A DNA stretch of 64,000 bases from a bacterium (GCA_018830885.1 JAHJRI010000076.1:53268-117267); one strand, 5' to 3'; shown: positions 16,980 through 25,539, counted from the first letter of the stretch. A program made the numbers and translations. The notes: generated from the sequence alone by a model not told the origin.

Positions 16980-17069
16980 AGAAAAACCTCATGGTTTCCG
17001 TCGACGTAAACGGCCTAACCCTGGTTTGTAACTGCAGGGTGCAGGCAGGCTGTCCGCACCCTGAATAAA

Positions 17070-17444
17070 TTAAAATGTCATGACGGCATTGGCTTTAAGG
17101 GCCAGAAGGTTTACCTGTCCTGCAGCGGTGACACTGGCCCCTTCAATCAGGCCGGACTCTTCAATACCGCGTTCTTTAATACAGGGACCACAGACTTTCA
17201 ATTCACCTCCCAGTTCCAGAAAATCGGCCAGTAACTTCTTTACCGGGGGAAATCCACCCGGTTTTTTCATTGTATCCACATATCCCGGCTTTGCCAGGTA
17301 TACCCCCTCACCCTGTAAAACAATCACCGCTTTAATATCCATCGCCAGGGCCGCTCCGCCCAATACAAACGGCGCAGCTGCCTTTTCGGCATTATCGCCG
17401 GAAAAAGTCGCAAAATAGAGGATCATTTCTTGGTTTTCTGACAT
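17070..17444 (-). CDS. DsrE-family sulfur-carrier protein
   Basis: 124 residues of the DsrE/DsrF-like fold: MILYFATFSGDNAEKAAAPFVLGGAALAM at the N-terminus, a predicted active cysteine pair in VCGPCIKERGI (about residues 84-94), and the C-terminal helix. DsrE proteins pass persulfide sulfur between partners such as TusA and DsrC, as small cytosolic oligomers. An AAGGAG site precedes the ATG and the gene lies 21 bp after the HdrC/E-like gene. Its presence with TusA in one operon supports a sulfur-relay role for the whole cluster. Confidence 0.85.
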   Translation of the reverse strand: MSENQEMILYFATFSGDNAEKAAAPFVLGGAALAMDIKAVIVLQGEGVYLAKPGYVDTMKKPGGFPPVKKLLADFLELGGELKVCGPCIKERGIEESGLIEGASVTAAGQVNLLALKANAVMTF

Positions 17445-17465
17445 TGTTTTTCTCCTTTTTGAAAG

Positions 17466-18635
17466 CTATGAATTATTTGCCAGGGCTCGCTCCCTGACCT
17501 TCATCAAATACTGAATCATGGGTCTGTAGAGCTGGTGCGTCCATTTGGCAAAGGGGACTTCAATGACCAGCATGGGAACCGCGATCATTAAGTGAATGAC
17601 GTATATGGTGTAAGTCGACAAAGGCATTTCCAGTAACCGGGTAAAATGGATCAGGATTCCGGTAAACGTCGTCAGCCAGAGAAGTATGAGAAAGGCCCAA
17701 TCTGAGGAATGGGTATGTTCATAAACGGGCTTACTTTTCCGTAATCGACCGACAATGGCATAGGTGGTTCCGTACAGAATGGCAAAGGTCGAATAGTACC
17801 CGAGAAGTCTGATCGGATTCCAGATTGAATAGATCTCATCCCGTTGAAACCACCGAATACCAACAACAACCAGCATGAAAACAATGGTATAGCCGCTCAT
17901 GATCAGCAGGTGCACAAACCACTGCATCCGTTGGGTATCGGTATCACAAGAGGCAAATTTCTTCTGGGTAAAAAAATGGATAACAAATTCCTTGAATTCA
18001 GCTATAAACAACGAAAGCGGGATACCCCGGATCAAGATTCCCCGTGGCGGTTGTTTGTCCTCTTTGTCTGACAAGCGGTATTGTGCTGGATCCCCAGTGA
18101 CGGCTTTAAACATTCGGTAACCGTTGCTCAGCAACAATATCCCCAGTACCCCCAGCATGATCAGATCTAAAATCTCAATGACGGTATTTGGCGCAAAAAC
18201 GTTCAAAGCGACACGATCGGTCAGCATCGGGCCATGAAAGAAATAGAATCCGAATCCAACCAAAAGCGCCACGACGAGAATAGCCATTACCTCAAATAGT
18301 TTAGAGGTATAAAACAGGCGGGATATTCCAGTCCAATCGTACTTTGTCGTCAGATACCGCCTTAACCCCATCATGACTTCCCCCGGATTTGCATCACGCG
18401 GGCAGGTCTCCGTGCAGTCTCCGCAATAGTAGCATAACCAGGGTTCCGGACTTTGCAGCAGCTTTTCCCTGGCACCTAACTGTAAGTAGCGAATTGTTTT
18501 GCGGGGAAAAGGGGTTGTTTCGGTTGAAAGCGAACAAACAGCCGTGCAATTGCCGCAGTTAAAACAGATACTGGCATCTGCGACCCCGAATTTTTTCAAG
18601 TCCAGAATAAAATCTGGATCAACACCAATACTCAT
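17466..18635 (-). CDS. HdrC/HdrE fusion, QmoC-like membrane subunit
   Basis: 389 residues. The N-terminal HdrC-like domain has two four-cysteine clusters, CFNCGNCTAVC and CYYCGDCTETC (about residues 25-80). The rest is a nitrate-reductase-gamma/HdrE-like membrane domain of about six helices (from about residue 115), with histidines suited to haem b binding. This order defines QmoC of sulfate reducers, which links the menaquinone pool to cytosolic flavoproteins. ATG 18635 was chosen for its GGAG site. It is likely the membrane anchor for the two HdrA-like proteins upstream in the operon; direction of electron flow cannot be told. Confidence 0.88.
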   Translation of the reverse strand: MSIGVDPDFILDLKKFGVADASICFNCGNCTAVCSLSTETTPFPRKTIRYLQLGAREKLLQSPEPWLCYYCGDCTETCPRDANPGEVMMGLRRYLTTKYDWTGISRLFYTSKLFEVMAILVVALLVGFGFYFFHGPMLTDRVALNVFAPNTVIEILDLIMLGVLGILLLSNGYRMFKAVTGDPAQYRLSDKEDKQPPRGILIRGIPLSLFIAEFKEFVIHFFTQKKFASCDTDTQRMQWFVHLLIMSGYTIVFMLVVVGIRWFQRDEIYSIWNPIRLLGYYSTFAILYGTTYAIVGRLRKSKPVYEHTHSSDWAFLILLWLTTFTGILIHFTRLLEMPLSTYTIYVIHLMIAVPMLVIEVPFAKWTHQLYRPMIQYLMKVRERALANNS

Positions 18636-18712
18636 GATATTTTCTCCGTTCAATAAAACCATTTAACCAAAACGCATTTGCTATCGGTCAGCAACATATA
18701 TCCAGGAAAGGG

Positions 18713-19003
18713 TTACTGGGGGACAAGCTCATATTTGAAGTAATTCCCATCCTTAGCTCCTTCAACCACCAGACCATATTCCATCAGACCGGCCACAATC
18801 AACATGACCTGAGATGTCGGAATGCTGACAGCAGCTGCAATCTCTGGAACTGTTTTCCCACCGGATTGCAGTTGCTCACTGATATTTCGAATGTCACCGG
18901 TTTGATCCTTATTCATTTGTCGAACCTGCTCAATGCGATTGCTACGTGTCTTACGAAGCGTTTTTAAAGCCTCTTTTTTTTCGTTCTTTTCCTTTTCGCT
19001 CAT
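18713..19003 (-). CDS. Small winged-helix-like protein
   Basis: 96 residues with a highly charged, probably coiled N-terminal half (many Lys/Glu/Arg) and a C-terminal helix-turn-helix: GGKTVPEIAAAVSIPTSQVM, then LMEYGLVVEGAKDGNYFKYEL as the wing. It may be a DNA-binding regulator of the operon, or a structural protein using a winged-helix fold for protein contacts. It lies between the HdrA and QmoC-like genes, which is unusual for a regulator. An alternative start at 19015 adds four residues with a weaker ribosome site. Not otherwise recognised. Confidence 0.65.
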   Translation of the reverse strand: MSEKEKNEKKEALKTLRKTRSNRIEQVRQMNKDQTGDIRNISEQLQSGGKTVPEIAAAVSIPTSQVMLIVAGLMEYGLVVEGAKDGNYFKYELVPQ

Positions 19004-19104
19004 AGGGTGCACCATTAACTTAGATTGTGATCTTTCTCCCCCAGGACATTCTCTCGAATGGGAAAACAGGGGATAAGGACAGGAGATTCAAGTTATCCAT
19101 CAGA

Positions 19105-21009
19105 TCATGCCATAACAATGGCATCAACCATCTCCTCATACTGTTCCAGAGTCCAGCCGTTGATATTAATGGCATTTTCCGGACAGACCGCCACGCAGGC
19201 GCCGCAGCCTGTGCAAACAGCCTGAGAGACCCGTGCCTGTTGAGAAACGACACCGTCAATGTCAACGGTTTCCATGGTGATGGCTCCCTCCACCAGGCAT
19301 GCTGTCAGACACTCACCATGTCCGACACAGCGCTGCGGATCGACTTGAGCAATAAATGGATCCAGTTCCACAACCCCCTTGGAAAGCAAGGTACATGCTT
19401 TTGCAGCAGCAGCCTGGGCTGCGTTGCAGGATTCCCCGATATCCATGGGGGCCTGACAGGTGCCGGCCAGCAGCACGCCCGTTTTGGCAAGTTCCACCGG
19501 TCTCAGTTTGGGATGGACTTCCTGCAAAAAACGGTCTGCACTGACTGGAAGTTTCATCATCTCTGTCAGATCACTGATATTGTTCGGCAGCATCCCGACA
19601 GAAAGAACCACCAGATCAACATCTGCCTCGATCTCCTCACCAAATGTCAACGTATCTTTGACCGATACTTTCATCGGATAGGAACTGTTCGGTGTTTGTT
19701 CCACAATGGGACTGTTTTCCGGTTCAAAGCGCAGAAATATCACATTGTTCTTTGACGCCTCATCATAGTATGCCTCCTGACCCCGTCCGTAGGTTCGGAT
19801 ATCGCGAAAATACTCAAATATGTGTGTTCCAGGATGCCGTTTGCGAATTTCTGAAGCGGCCTGAAGCGTAGCCGTACAGCAGGTTCTCGAACAATGTTCA
19901 TGATAGTGGCCATTTTCATCAGGGGCATGAATACCGGGAATTTGTCGGCTCCCCACACAATGAATGAGGGCAACCCTTCTTATTTTTTTACCATTGATTT
20001 TCAACAGGTCACCTTCATCTTTGTCCTGTGCCATGATCCGGATTAAGTGGGGTAAGGTAATAACCTGATCATTTTCTCCATAACCATATTCTTTCTGCCG
20101 TGGGATATAAGACTGAAAACCGCTGGCAAAGATCAGGGCCCCGGTTTCTATCGTTGTTTCCTCTGTTGCTGTCGGGACCTTTTCTGAATAAAACCCGGCA
20201 AAAGGGATATAATTTCCGACATCTTTGCCACTGCTCGCCAGTCTCTTCAGTTTTTCGAAGTCATCCGGGGAGTCCGGGCGTTTTCTCTGCAGGGTGATTT
20301 TGAAATTACCAACATACCCCTCGGCATGGATAATCTGACTGCAGGTATAAACGCTGATTTTTGGATCATTCACCACAGCGCTGGCCATCTCGGTAACGAT
20401 ATCGGCGGCATTTTCCCCGGTTGGAAAAAGCGTATCGAGATTGGCGACCTGACCGCCCAGAAATGGGCTCTTTTCAATCAGAACGACATGGATGCCCCTT
20501 TGGGAAAGGTCCTGTGCGGCTCTCAGTCCCGACATGCCGCCACCAATAACGATGGCATGTTTGTGCGCATCCACGCGAATCGGGTCCAGAGGAACCAGTC
20601 TCTTTGCTTTGGCAATGGCCGCTTTAACCAGAACAGTCGCTTTTGCGGTGGCCATATCCCCATCATGGACCCAACTGACCTGTTCACGAATATTGGCATG
20701 TTCATAGAGATACGCATTCATGTCGGCTCTGCGAATGGCACCCCGGAAAGTTGTTTCATGCAGGCTTGGGGCACAGGAGGCCACAACGACCCTGTCCACT
20801 TTTCCGTTCCTGATGTCTTCCTGGATCAGCTCCTGACCCGGATCTGAGCACATAAACACGTTGGTATGAACCGTGCTGACACCCTCAATCCCTTTGACAT
20901 TTTCGGCAACCTGCTGCACATCCACATGGTCGGAGATGTTACCACCACAGTGACAGATATATACCCCGACCTTCTTTTCCCCTGGTTCTCCATTTGGTTT
21001 CGATGACAT
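19105..21009 (-). CDS. HdrA-like iron-sulfur flavoprotein
   Basis: 634 residues, the size of heterodisulfide reductase subunit A. The N-terminal domain has CHCGGNI (C19, C21), the FAD-binding HAIVIGGGMSGLRAA lies near residue 150, a central CxxC-type insert SRTCCTA follows, and a ferredoxin domain closes the C-terminus. The last cluster CTGCGACVAVC is complete, but the first reads CVGHGEC...C, with His where the second Cys is expected. HdrA flavoproteins perform electron transfer or bifurcation in the cytosol. The gene lies between the shorter HdrA and the winged-helix gene; ATG 21009 follows GAGGAG. QmoB of sulfate reducers is the nearest functional analogue, although its MvhD-like tail is here a separate gene. 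Confidence 0.9.
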   Translation of the reverse strand: MSSKPNGEPGEKKVGVYICHCGGNISDHVDVQQVAENVKGIEGVSTVHTNVFMCSDPGQELIQEDIRNGKVDRVVVASCAPSLHETTFRGAIRRADMNAYLYEHANIREQVSWVHDGDMATAKATVLVKAAIAKAKRLVPLDPIRVDAHKHAIVIGGGMSGLRAAQDLSQRGIHVVLIEKSPFLGGQVANLDTLFPTGENAADIVTEMASAVVNDPKISVYTCSQIIHAEGYVGNFKITLQRKRPDSPDDFEKLKRLASSGKDVGNYIPFAGFYSEKVPTATEETTIETGALIFASGFQSYIPRQKEYGYGENDQVITLPHLIRIMAQDKDEGDLLKINGKKIRRVALIHCVGSRQIPGIHAPDENGHYHEHCSRTCCTATLQAASEIRKRHPGTHIFEYFRDIRTYGRGQEAYYDEASKNNVIFLRFEPENSPIVEQTPNSSYPMKVSVKDTLTFGEEIEADVDLVVLSVGMLPNNISDLTEMMKLPVSADRFLQEVHPKLRPVELAKTGVLLAGTCQAPMDIGESCNAAQAAAAKACTLLSKGVVELDPFIAQVDPQRCVGHGECLTACLVEGAITMETVDIDGVVSQQARVSQAVCTGCGACVAVCPENAININGWTLEQYEEMVDAIVMA

Positions 21010-21108
21010 TTTTAGATTTCTCCTCTGACGATGAAAATTTCGATTCCTTTGTTCAGTCCGAGCTTGTGCCGCACACAGCTCCCTTTGGCCTGTCAACAGG
21101 AGATCATT

Positions 21109-22404
21109 TCAGGCCGCGCTATTCCTGGAAAGGTACTTGGCTGCTTCAATGGCTGCTGCACCGGCCTCGGTAATGGTATCAACGATGTCCTTGGGACCCA
21201 ATGCAACCCCTGCCGCAAAAACCCCCTCCATATCGGTCAATGAAGGGGCTGTCATCGGTTTAATCGATCTGATAAAGGCATCCGTATCGCAGGAGACATT
21301 GCAGACGCCCGCAGGGTTCCATTCTGGAACCATTCCCAACGACAGAACCACCAGATCATGGGCCCTGGTCAGGACTCCCCCGTCTCCCTCCTGGTTCTCA
21401 TACCTGAGTTTGACGGTTTGATGATCCCCCTGTTCGATTTTTGCAATTTTGCTTTTTACAAACTCAATACCCATGGCTTTGGCGTTTTGAAAAAACTGTT
21501 CGTAGCCCTTTCCAAAAGCGCGAATATCCATATAGTAAATCGTAATATCCGCCAGGGGTAAAGAACCGGAGAGAAGCATGGCTTGTTTGATGGCGTACAT
21601 GCAGCAGACCCTGGAACAATAAGGTATCCCCAGGGATTTATCCCTGGAGCCGGCGCATTGGACGTAGGCGATGGATTCCGGTTCTTTCCCGTCTGAAGGT
21701 CTCAATACACGATGATAGGGTCCGTGGGGGGCCAGAAGTCTTTCCATTTCCATGGACGTAATCACGTTCTGGACGTTACCCTGGCCATATTCGGGTTTTT
21801 GCTTCATGGAGGTCAGTTTAAAACCAGTCGTCAGAATGGCGGTCGTTGCTTTAATCCTGAATTCTTCCGGCTGTTCGAGATAGTCGATGGCATCGGTGGG
21901 ACACACTTTGGCACATCGGCCACAAAGGGTGCAGTTGTCCATATCCAACACAGCTATCTGCGGAATCGCATTGGAAAAGGGGATATAGATCGACTTCCGC
22001 AGACTGAAGTTCCCCTGCTCTTCATTGGGAATATACACCGGGCAGACATATTCACACTGACGGCAGCCGATACAGGTATCCGGATTGACGTATCTTGTTT
22101 TCTGATTGAGGGTTGCTTCAATGCCAGCAGATGAACGCTGCAGCTCTTTCAGTTCGCAATAGGTGAATATGGAAATATTATCATGATGGGCCGCAGAGGC
22201 CATTTTCGGCGTGGTAATGCAACTGGCGCAATCCAACGTAGGAAACACCTTTGATAGACGTATCATTTTGCCGCCGATCGTCGCATCTTTCTCCACAATT
22301 GCCACCTTAAAATCCTGATCGGCAAGATCGAGAGCAGCTTGAAGACCGGCGATACCACCGCCAACAACAAGGGCATCAAAATTCAATTCACGACTGGCAT
22401 GCAT
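21109..22404 (-). CDS. Short HdrA-like (QmoA-like) iron-sulfur flavoprotein
   Basis: 431 residues. FAD-binding ALVVGGGIAGLQAALDL is at the N-terminus, CASCITTPKMA follows near residue 75, and two complete ferredoxin motifs, CIGCRQCEYVC (about 145) and CTLCGRCAKVC (about 185), come before a second flavin-fold half with CAGSRD and CSRVCC. The length and layout match QmoA. It probably forms a complex with the 634-residue HdrA, the MvhD-like protein and the QmoC-like anchor. AGGAG precedes ATG 22404; an upstream ATG at 22428 lacks a ribosome site. Confidence 0.88.
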   Translation of the reverse strand: MHASRELNFDALVVGGGIAGLQAALDLADQDFKVAIVEKDATIGGKMIRLSKVFPTLDCASCITTPKMASAAHHDNISIFTYCELKELQRSSAGIEATLNQKTRYVNPDTCIGCRQCEYVCPVYIPNEEQGNFSLRKSIYIPFSNAIPQIAVLDMDNCTLCGRCAKVCPTDAIDYLEQPEEFRIKATTAILTTGFKLTSMKQKPEYGQGNVQNVITSMEMERLLAPHGPYHRVLRPSDGKEPESIAYVQCAGSRDKSLGIPYCSRVCCMYAIKQAMLLSGSLPLADITIYYMDIRAFGKGYEQFFQNAKAMGIEFVKSKIAKIEQGDHQTVKLRYENQEGDGGVLTRAHDLVVLSLGMVPEWNPAGVCNVSCDTDAFIRSIKPMTAPSLTDMEGVFAAGVALGPKDIVDTITEAGAAAIEAAKYLSRNSAA

Positions 22405-22495
22405 GAATTTCTCCTGGATATCCGGCATAGAATCCCTGATCAGAAAACATTCCGGGTTGTTTATCGTTATGGTTTTTACTTCAGGATGGCTGTTT

Positions 22496-22930
22496 TCAGG
22501 CGATCTTTTTCTCTCCCTCTGTGGGCAGCCCGATTTCTCGTACTAAACTGTTCATTTCGTTGATATTTTTTAGGAAGGCACGATTGCAGACCGTGCAAAT
22601 AGCCGTCAGTTTCAGCCTGCGAATGTCGAGCTCCCGCTCCCTCATCATCTTGTAAACACGGTCCAGTCTTTTTGCCAGTGCCGCATAGGCACTTTCATAC
22701 GGACACTCCTCACCACAGGACATGACAATGATGCCACTGATGCCTTTCTTGAAACAGTCCAGGTAGAATCTTTCCGGGAACAGCACCGGTGCCCTGACTC
22801 TGAGAATGTATGTATTGGCCGGATAACTCGAATGGGAGGATCCCACAGAGTCCGCCCCTGGATAGGCACATGATTCGGTAGCCAAAATAAGAATCTTGCC
22901 CCCTGTCGTTACCTTCGTCTCGTCTGGCAT
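22496..22930 (-). CDS. MvhD/FrhD-like hydrogenase-type iron-sulfur subunit
   Basis: 144 residues with the MvhD family pattern: an N-terminal strand followed by a conserved Cys (ATESCAYPGAD), VMSCGEECPY in the middle and CTVCNRAF toward the C-terminus, which together bind a [2Fe-2S] cluster. In methanogens MvhD carries electrons between hydrogenase and HdrA; in sulfate reducers the same domain is fused to QmoB. Here it is a free-standing gene directly before the two HdrA genes. It is cytosolic and starts behind CAGGA. Confidence 0.85.
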   Translation of the reverse strand: MPDETKVTTGGKILILATESCAYPGADSVGSSHSSYPANTYILRVRAPVLFPERFYLDCFKKGISGIIVMSCGEECPYESAYAALAKRLDRVYKMMRERELDIRRLKLTAICTVCNRAFLKNINEMNSLVREIGLPTEGEKKIA

Positions 22931-23047
22931 GATGTTCCTGTTGAAGTCATAAAAGTTGAGCCATGGAACAAATCGAAATCATGTCTTTTGTTTCCATGGC
23001 CTTTCAAAAATTTTGGTCCCATTACGCTGGTTTTTACCCAACAAGGT

Positions 23048-23299
23048 CTATTTTTTCCGTCGGATATAATGTTTGTCATATCCATCGGCTTCCAGATAAC
23101 CAAGGTACTCATGGCCCACTTTACCGGACCAGGCCGGGATGTCGTTGCGGGTTCCACTGTCGTTGGAAAAAATTTCCAGCACCTCTCCAACCATGACTTT
23201 GCCAATACCTTTCTTTGCTTCTAACAGCGGCCCGGGACAAGCACTTCCGCGTGCGTCGACATTACTTGAAAATTGGATGGTACTCAGTTCTTCTGACAT
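23048..23299 (-). CDS. tusA: TusA-family sulfur carrier
   Basis: 83 residues with the SirA/TusA signature ARGSACPGPLLEAKKGI, containing the CPGP motif whose Cys carries a persulfide, and the downstream strand VGEVLEIFSNDSGTRNDIPAW. TusA proteins accept sulfur from rhodaneses or desulfurases and hand it to DsrE or other carriers. ATG 23299 follows AAGGAG. It is the second gene of the operon, ahead of the MvhD- and HdrA-like genes, which supports delivery of protein-bound sulfane sulfur to an Hdr-type complex (inference). Confidence 0.9.
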   Translation of the reverse strand: MSEELSTIQFSSNVDARGSACPGPLLEAKKGIGKVMVGEVLEIFSNDSGTRNDIPAWSGKVGHEYLGYLEADGYDKHYIRRKK

Positions 23300-23390
23300 T
23301 GTTGTCTCCTTGAATTGATTCGTTGACAATAGGTGGTATTGCTTTTTAAAAGACAGTCTGGAAACCAGAACGGATTGGCCTGTCTGCCCT

Positions 23391-23708
23391 TTACCCGCCA
23401 AAATCTCCAGCTCCAAGTGTTTGCATAGCTTCATTGGCTTTCATGCGGACATTGACCAGGGATCGATCGTACGCATCCCGCTCTGCCTGGATATCCTCCA
23501 TGCCGGTTTCCGGGGTGCATGATTCGCGAATTCCCTCAATCCTTGCATCCATCTCTTCGATTAAGATATGGAGGTCTCCAATATTTGCAGCCAGCGCTCC
23601 TTTTGGATCAGCGGAAGCCTTCTGCATCTTTCTGGAAATATCATACACAATCGCTTTCCAGGCGGTCAGTTCCATTTCCATCGTTTTACAACAGTTTTTT
23701 GCTTTCAT
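23391..23708 (-). CDS. Small uncharacterised helical protein, first gene of the hdr/tus/dsr operon
   Basis: 105 residues, not recognised. It begins MKAKNCCKTMEMELTAWK with a vicinal cysteine pair and is predicted to be almost entirely helical or coiled-coil (repeated charged heptads through EMDARIEGIRE and ERDAYDRSLVNVRMK), ending in a Gly-rich tail. No signal peptide. It lies 91 bp before tusA and is probably the promoter-proximal gene. The CC pair could bind metal or sulfur, but nothing proves it. Confidence 0.65.
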   Translation of the reverse strand: MKAKNCCKTMEMELTAWKAIVYDISRKMQKASADPKGALAANIGDLHILIEEMDARIEGIRESCTPETGMEDIQAERDAYDRSLVNVRMKANEAMQTLGAGDFGG

Positions 23709-23971
23709 GGGTGTCTCCGTTGTGTCCAGTTTTTGAAAATCATCGGTTACAAGCGACGCGATTTTTCAGGATAACCTGCGTCGACTCAGGTGTCTTTGCT
23801 TTATGGTCTATTCTACACGATGCATGCCAATGCCCTGTGATTCGATGGGGAGCCAATTTTTAAATTTTATAAATAGATGAATTTTATGACTTATTTATAA
23901 AAATCTGGGGGGTTTCAAAGAGCGAGGTGGGGCTAATCCAACAGCGGGATCATTGACGACCGTCAATAACC

Positions 23972-24032
23972 AATATGTTACCTTTTTGCTTTGTAACAAT
24001 AAGATATATTACCGTAACATATTAAGTAACAT
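23972..24032. promoter_or_regulatory. Cluster of GTTAC/GTAAC sites upstream of the hdr/tus/dsr operon
   Basis: AATATGTTAC (about 23972-23981) is the exact complement of GTAACATATT (about 24014-24023). Two more GTAACA half-sites lie between and after them, and a separate palindrome ATTGACG-ac-CGTCAAT sits at about 23952-23967. The cluster is about 265-325 bases upstream of the first operon gene, compatible with an enhancer for a sigma-54 regulator. The remaining gap 23709-24369 has no gene. Confidence 0.45.
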
Positions 24033-24304
24033 TATTCTCCAAAAACGGCATCGCAGGATAAGGGACAGGTCCTGTTCTCAGATACCGGTGACTGCTTTGG
24101 ATTCTTTCAGATGGGGGGTTGGCGCTGAACCCCTGCATTTTAATCAGGGGGGAATGATGGTGGGTTTACCGCCTGCGAGCCAGACAGCTTTCAGAACAGT
24201 GCAGCGATGATCATTCTGTTTGTCTGTGAGAAACGTGATTCCTGGTAAATGCGCAGGCTGTTTTTCAGGGGAGTCAGAAACCGCTCCTTGCAGGGATTAA
24301 GGCC

Positions 24305-24350
24305 CCACCTGGGCGTTGTTTTTTTTTGGGGGGGGTCACCGCCCAGGTGG
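24305..24350. other. Hairpin enclosing adjacent T9 and G8 homopolymers
   Basis: CCACCTGGGCG (24305-24315) pairs exactly with 24340-24350, and the loop contains nine T followed by eight G. It lies just beyond the 3' end of the DUF1847 gene. It could end transcription, but the usual T-run after the stem is missing. The homopolymers are prone to length change. Confidence 0.4.
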
Positions 24351-24369
24351 TGGTGTGTGGTAACGGCGG

Positions 24370-25134
24370 TCAAGCGGAGATGATGATCTTTTCAGGTATG
24401 GTGACTTTTTCGCCCTCTCCCTTTCTTTCTGTCTTTTTCCGCAGCCTGCCATAGTAGGGGCTTTTCGACAGGTAACAGGCCGCCAGCGGGTTGTGACCGA
24501 AGACCCGGTCCTTAACTGCCAGCACCGTAGTTGGTGCCTGGATGGTTTTCAGGAAGAGCGTATCGTGACCGACACACAGACCCATCATGATCGCCAGATC
24601 GACCCCCTCCGCATCAAGCACAGCCGCCTGGGCGATCGGATTGCACATGGTTTCCATCATATCAGGTCCCAGAATTTTTTCTTTCCCTGCCAATCCGATG
24701 GACTCTTTGGGAACACCGCCAACCTTGCAGTTTACCGTGATTACGTCCAATCCTTTTGATTCCAGAATATCTGAAACCATGCGCATCTCCTCCTTCAAAC
24801 CAAGGCAAAATGCCACGCCGATTCGGGTGTAGTTGCACTTTTGCGAGAACTGGATAATCTCCTCAATCCGTGGAAATTTTGTTCTCATGCCGTCTTCAGT
24901 TGCTTCATAGCATTCTGCCTCCTGAATGGAGGCAAGCCGGGCAAACTCTCTGATATCAGGTTGGTTGTAGGTTTCCTGGACCTTTTGAATGGTTTCGGGA
25001 AAACGTCGCATCGGGCAGAATGTTGGCGCCTCTGCTACCGGTGGCAGCGGTTCATCTGCAGCGATTCGCGGAAAACAGGTGGTCCCCGGACACTTCCCAC
25101 AGACAGAATATCCTTTTTCTTTTGCTGGGTTCAT
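24370..25134 (-). CDS. DUF1847 cysteine-rich metal-binding protein
   Basis: 254 residues. The N-terminal CGKCPGTTCFP and CPMRRFPE, the central RIGVAFCLGLKEEMRMV, CKVGGVPKES and TMCNPIAQA, and the C-terminal HNPLAACYLSKSPYYGRL are conserved features of DUF1847, predicted to bind a metal or iron-sulfur centre. The function is not established; the protein is cytosolic and common in anaerobes. The first three codons lack a strong ribosome site. It lies upstream of the hdr/tus/dsr operon on the same strand but 660 bp away, so it has its own transcript. Confidence 0.85.
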   Translation of the reverse strand: MNPAKEKGYSVCGKCPGTTCFPRIAADEPLPPVAEAPTFCPMRRFPETIQKVQETYNQPDIREFARLASIQEAECYEATEDGMRTKFPRIEEIIQFSQKCNYTRIGVAFCLGLKEEMRMVSDILESKGLDVITVNCKVGGVPKESIGLAGKEKILGPDMMETMCNPIAQAAVLDAEGVDLAIMMGLCVGHDTLFLKTIQAPTTVLAVKDRVFGHNPLAACYLSKSPYYGRLRKKTERKGEGEKVTIPEKIIISA

Positions 25135-25410
25135 CTTGAATCAATAGTCATGGTTGAATCGATAGTGATCGTCAGCCGCAAATCCCTTCCATTTTCCGCA
25201 AACTGATGGCAACTATCAGAAATATAGTGATTAAATTAATATCTTGTCAGTCTGGAGGTCTCCCCCCTCATACCGAACTTGATCCGCTATCCAGGTTAGC
25301 TTATCTTTGAAATTATTCTGGATTCCGTGTCGAGCACGGAATGACAATATTCGAGATCAACATTATGCAAAAATTCAGCTACTTAGAAGAGAACTCAAAA
25401 CTGAACAGTC

Positions 25411-25539
25411 AATGCCGTTAACTTAAGACTGTTCCGCACCATAGGGATGTCATTTCAAGAGACGCATAAATCCATCCTGGAGCTCCTGGAAGCCATGGAT
25501 GGACTCGTCGTTTCTTGAAAGATCAACCCTTTGGTGCGG
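25411..25539. repeat. Hairpin repeat element, copy C (recombinant form)
   Basis: The left end AATGCCGTTAACTTA and left arm match copy E, but after the shared core the right arm (GAAAGATCAACCCTTTGGTGCGG, split here by position 25520) matches copy A and no right terminal repeat is present. It looks like a recombination product of two family members. It sits in the 788-bp divergent gap before the ABC transporter operon, which also holds a GATTCCGTG/CACGGAATGAC hairpin near 25320 and no recognisable gene. Confidence 0.6.

Noticed and set aside
18713-22930. A complete canonical qmoABC or hdrABC operon
   Set aside because: HdrB is absent, aprAB is not adjacent and the MvhD part is a separate gene, so only 'Qmo/Hdr-like' is justified.
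23709-23850. Sigma-54 promoter before the 105-residue gene (minus strand AGGGCATTGGCATGCA)
   Set aside because: The GG-N10-GC spacing fits but too few other consensus bases match to list it as a feature.
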